From a virus, in IMG/VR virus record IMGVR_UViG_3300036831_000125, positions 1 to 64,000 of that record: a stretch of DNA of 64,000 nt. One strand, written 5' to 3'. Shown here in pieces: positions 63,568 to 64,000 of this stretch; positions within the stretch are counted from its first letter, which is position 1; every line of letters begins with the position of its first letter. A program made the position numbers and the translations under genes. The notes below the pieces were generated by a model that was given only the letters and a program-made list of their open reading frames with translations, did not search any database and was not told where the DNA came from.

Positions 63568-64000
63568 CGTGGATTTGGTGAGATTGCTCGCGCCAGAGTT
63601 CGGGGCGACGGTTCTTGAGCCAGAAGATACAAGCGTTGATATCGGGTGGGAGGTGTTCGGTGTAAGCGACGCGCTCGACGGCTTTATTGACGACGAGGAT
63701 CTTTTCGGCCTCGAAGGTGTAGCCGTTGGCGCGGTGGTAGAGAGAGCGCTCGACGCGATCGTCGGCTTCGGTTTTGCCGACCTTTAGGGCTTCGGCGAAC
63801 TCGGGGTGGGCGACGGCCCATTTGCGGATGGTGACGAGGTGGACCTCGAAAAAGGCGGCGATGTCGGAGTCGGTGGCACCGAGGCGCGCCATTTCGCGGG
63901 CTTGCACCGGGAAGGTGGCGCGGTATTTCGAAGGGCCAGGGCCGTGATGCGCGTCGGCGTAGGATTCAATGTCACGCGCCGCGAGCTTTTCGGCCGCGGT
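63389..64000 (-). CDS. Terminase small subunit, cut at right edge
   Basis: The frame is open to base 64000: 203 residues are visible and the start lies outside. KYRATFPVQAREMARLGATDSDIAAFFEVHLVTIRKWAVAHPEF is the DNA-binding helix-turn-helix of phage small terminases, followed by ADDRVERSLYHRANGYTFEAEKI, a strong match. The GTG at 63907 is an internal codon and need not be the start. It recognises the packaging site in phage DNA. The C-terminal tail overlaps the large subunit gene. Confidence 0.88.
   Translation of the reverse strand, partial: TAAEKLAARDIESYADAHHGPGPSKYRATFPVQAREMARLGATDSDIAAFFEVHLVTIRKWAVAHPEFAEALKVGKTEADDRVERSLYHRANGYTFEAEKILVVNKAVERVAYTEHLPPDINACIFWLKNRRPELWREQSHQIHDGKIEHEHSARDEIARRLISIEARERAAADPQQPESGAAEGSPARLALLGPPETTPADG

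Noticed and set aside
36835-64000. Integrase, repressor or phage RNA polymerase
   Set aside because: Looked for because of the N4-like capsid protein; no such motifs were seen in any frame. The missing part of the genome may hold them.

Overview
The window is a long stretch of a double-stranded DNA tailed-phage genome. No bacterial chromosomal genes are visible. The short-tail (podovirus-like) assignment rests on the N4-gp56-type capsid protein, the large portal, a gp4-like adaptor, a gp14-like head protein and a run of large ejection-type proteins, with no tape measure, sheath or tail-tube genes. Moderately high G+C, abundant GTG/TTG starts and the general look of the small genes suggest an alphaproteobacterial host, but that is inference. 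No integrase, repressor or RNA polymerase gene was seen, so the lifestyle is open. The right edge cuts the small terminase gene, so the genome continues past base 64000.

Layout. (1) 1-4.4 kb, minus strand: a NusG-like antiterminator, a DUF932 protein and two short operons of small unknown genes. (2) 4.4-9.6 kb, plus strand: a string of small, often overlapping early-type genes, many with zinc-ribbon cysteine pairs. (3) 9.6-12.4 kb, minus strand: a ParB-like protein and a VapE-type helicase, separated by about 475 non-coding bases carrying repeated GAGTCCCAG motifs. (4) 12.7-26.3 kb, plus strand: the replication and recombination module. It holds an HNH endonuclease, a Cas4/RecB-like nuclease, a winged-helix protein, a RecD2/Dda-like helicase, a von Willebrand A protein, a Sak4-like ATPase, a DUF669-like partner, and a uracil-glycosylase/exonuclease/family-A polymerase whose polymerase domain is split in two by two tiny genes. 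(5) 26.3-29.5 kb, mostly minus: a Dam-like methylase, a SANT plus DnaA-C-like protein and a dNMP-kinase-like protein. (6) 29.6-33.1 kb, plus strand: small accessory genes, including a strong Acb2/Tad1-type anti-CBASS candidate. (7) 33.1-36.7 kb, minus: the lysis region (transglycosylase, holin-like protein, Rz with embedded Rz1) and a papain-like protease. (8) 36.8-64 kb, minus: virion genes, transcribed right to left from terminase through portal, scaffold, capsid, adaptor, tail and fibre to the ejection proteins.

Regulation. Leader genes of many small operons share an extended ribosome-binding element, [AGT][CT][CT]TGGGAG. Several hairpin terminators share a common flank. Two minus-strand leaders share a 15-base promoter-like repeat. 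Most downstream genes start at ATGA, GTGA or TTGA overlaps, which implies translational coupling. All functional names come from motifs read by eye; no database search was run.
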